From Synechococcus sp. PCC 6312 (GTDB lineage Bacteria; Cyanobacteriota; Cyanobacteriia; Thermosynechococcales; Thermosynechococcaceae): a stretch of 64,000 nt of DNA. Location: assembly GCF_000316685.1 (NCBI RefSeq), contig NC_019680.1:745501-809500 (forward strand). Reading direction: 5' to 3'. Numbering within the stretch: position 1 is the first letter of the stretch; every line of letters starts with the position of its first letter. Shown here in pieces: positions 63,402 to 64,000 of this stretch. Made by a program: the position numbers and the translations under genes. The notes under the pieces are model-generated. The model was not told the origin of the DNA. It ran no database searches and worked only from the letters and a program-made list of their open reading frames with translations.

Positions 63402-64000
63402 CTAGTTCAAGAATGCAGTCACTTCCGCAGCAACTTGGTCGCGATCATAGTCAAGAGTAACAATGTGATCAGAATTTTCGCACCAGGCCAGTTTTTTGAT
63501 TGTTGCCCCCAGCGTTTCATAGAGGTAAACCGCTCCTTGAGGATTCACAACCGTATCATGGCGGGCCTGGATAATCAGTGTCGGTACAGTAATTTCTGGA
63601 ATCAAGGGCTTGACTGTCTCAATTAGCTCCATTGCACTGCGAACCGCAACCAAGTTAAATGTCTTATAAAACTTCACTCGATTAACCTGTGCTTTCAAAG
63701 TTGGGTCTCGGAAAGGTAAGTCGAGACGGGGAACTTGGGGTAGGAGATAGCCAACGGATTTGATCAGAGATTCCAAAGGAACTGGAGAATACGGAGGTTG
63801 TTTTAAGGACAGATATGGACACAGACAGACTAATTTCCGGATCCGATAATGACTCGCTAGATATAACCCCAAGGGGCAGCCTGTGGAAAAGCCAATCACA
63901 TCAATTTCCGAGTAGGTCTCTTTTAACCCTAAATAGGCCGTTTCTACCGCTTTGTACCACTGTTGCCAGGTGGAGTTGGGCATATTGGCTTGGGGCTGAT
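63402..64000 (-). CDS. alpha/beta hydrolase (carboxylesterase-like), C-terminal part
   Basis: The frame stays open through ATG 63983 to the window edge (QPKAN before MPNSTWQQW), so the true start lies outside. The visible part has the nucleophile elbow GFSTGCPLG (serine), then LVCLCPYLSL, the acid in IIQARHDTVVNP and the His in NSDHIVTLDYD, matching Est30-type monoglyceride or carboxyl esterases. The lid region carries RLDLPFRDPTLKAQ. Substrate unknown. It overlaps no neighbour and may be transcribed into dcd, 45 bases downstream. Confidence 0.83.
   Translation of the reverse strand, partial: QPQANMPNSTWQQWYKAVETAYLGLKETYSEIDVIGFSTGCPLGLYLASHYRIRKLVCLCPYLSLKQPPYSPVPLESLIKSVGYLLPQVPRLDLPFRDPTLKAQVNRVKFYKTFNLVAVRSAMELIETVKPLIPEITVPTLIIQARHDTVVNPQGAVYLYETLGATIKKLAWCENSDHIVTLDYDRDQVAAEVTAFLN

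Noticed and set aside
1-64000. CRISPR array, prophage or complete insertion sequence
   Set aside because: No regularly spaced identical repeats, phage structural genes or intact transposase with inverted ends were found; only one dead IS630 fragment.

Overview
The window comes from a cyanobacterial chromosome. It carries chlI, ndhC and ndhJ, menB (phylloquinone), a flv1/flv3 flavodiiron pair, a cytM-like cytochrome, an EbsA-like protein and a probable glucolipid synthase of the MgdA type. Base use is moderate in GC. The palindrome CCAGGCCTGG and its half GGCCTGG are scattered through nearly every gene from about 7 kb onward, while the usual cyanobacterial HIP1 octamer (GCGATCGC) was seen only once. 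A unicellular Synechococcus/Thermosynechococcus-type lineage is my best guess, from gene content only. No rRNA, tRNA or CRISPR array was recognised.

Region 1 (1-15.8 kb) is an AT-rich surface-polysaccharide island, mostly on the minus strand. In transcription order it encodes a Wza-like export protein, a Wzz-type chain-length protein and a tyrosine kinase (one Wzc-like frame broken by a single TAG), an ABC flippase, then rfbF-rfbG-rfbH. A relic of a Uma2 nuclease gene and a DUF29 gene follow, then an rfbJ/rfbS-like reductase, an rfbE-like CDP-paratose 2-epimerase and a glycosyltransferase. Together these can take glucose-1-phosphate to a CDP-3,6-dideoxyhexose, plausibly CDP-tyvelose. Beyond a lone acyltransferase lies a second cassette (HMGL-type aldolase fusion, CMP-sugar cytidylyltransferase, HAD phosphatase) that looks like an unusual route to a CMP-activated keto-sugar acid.

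Region 2 (16-34 kb) is mainly housekeeping: a Spy-like protein, a second DUF29/Uma2 pair with the Uma2 broken by TGA, nadK, a membrane NYN-domain protein, an M48 peptidase and mscL with a zinc ribbon. A debris zone at 23.7-24.9 kb holds a truncated Rpn-type gene, an IS630 remnant and a frameshifted DUF6888/DUF6887 pair. It is followed by ndhJ-ndhC (ndhK missing between them), menB, phzF-like, chlI, plsY, a Ser/Thr kinase, cytM, a DUF427 gene, a DRTGG protein and ebsA.

Region 3 (34-47 kb) has a radical SAM gene overlapping a CESA-like glycosyltransferase, an MFS carrier, dedA, sodB, gmk and the flavodiiron genes. flv3 and flv1 lie on the same strand but are separated by four tandem Uma2 genes and a hicAB-like toxin-antitoxin pair.

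Region 4 (47-64 kb) holds fabF-acpP, an RNB-domain protein that seems to have lost its catalytic aspartates paired with a Rieske oxygenase, a periplasmic binding protein, a stand-alone CbiG C-terminal domain next to sat, a DUF429 gene, a ctp protease, ispG, a cation diffusion facilitator, murD, dcd and an alpha/beta hydrolase cut by the window end.
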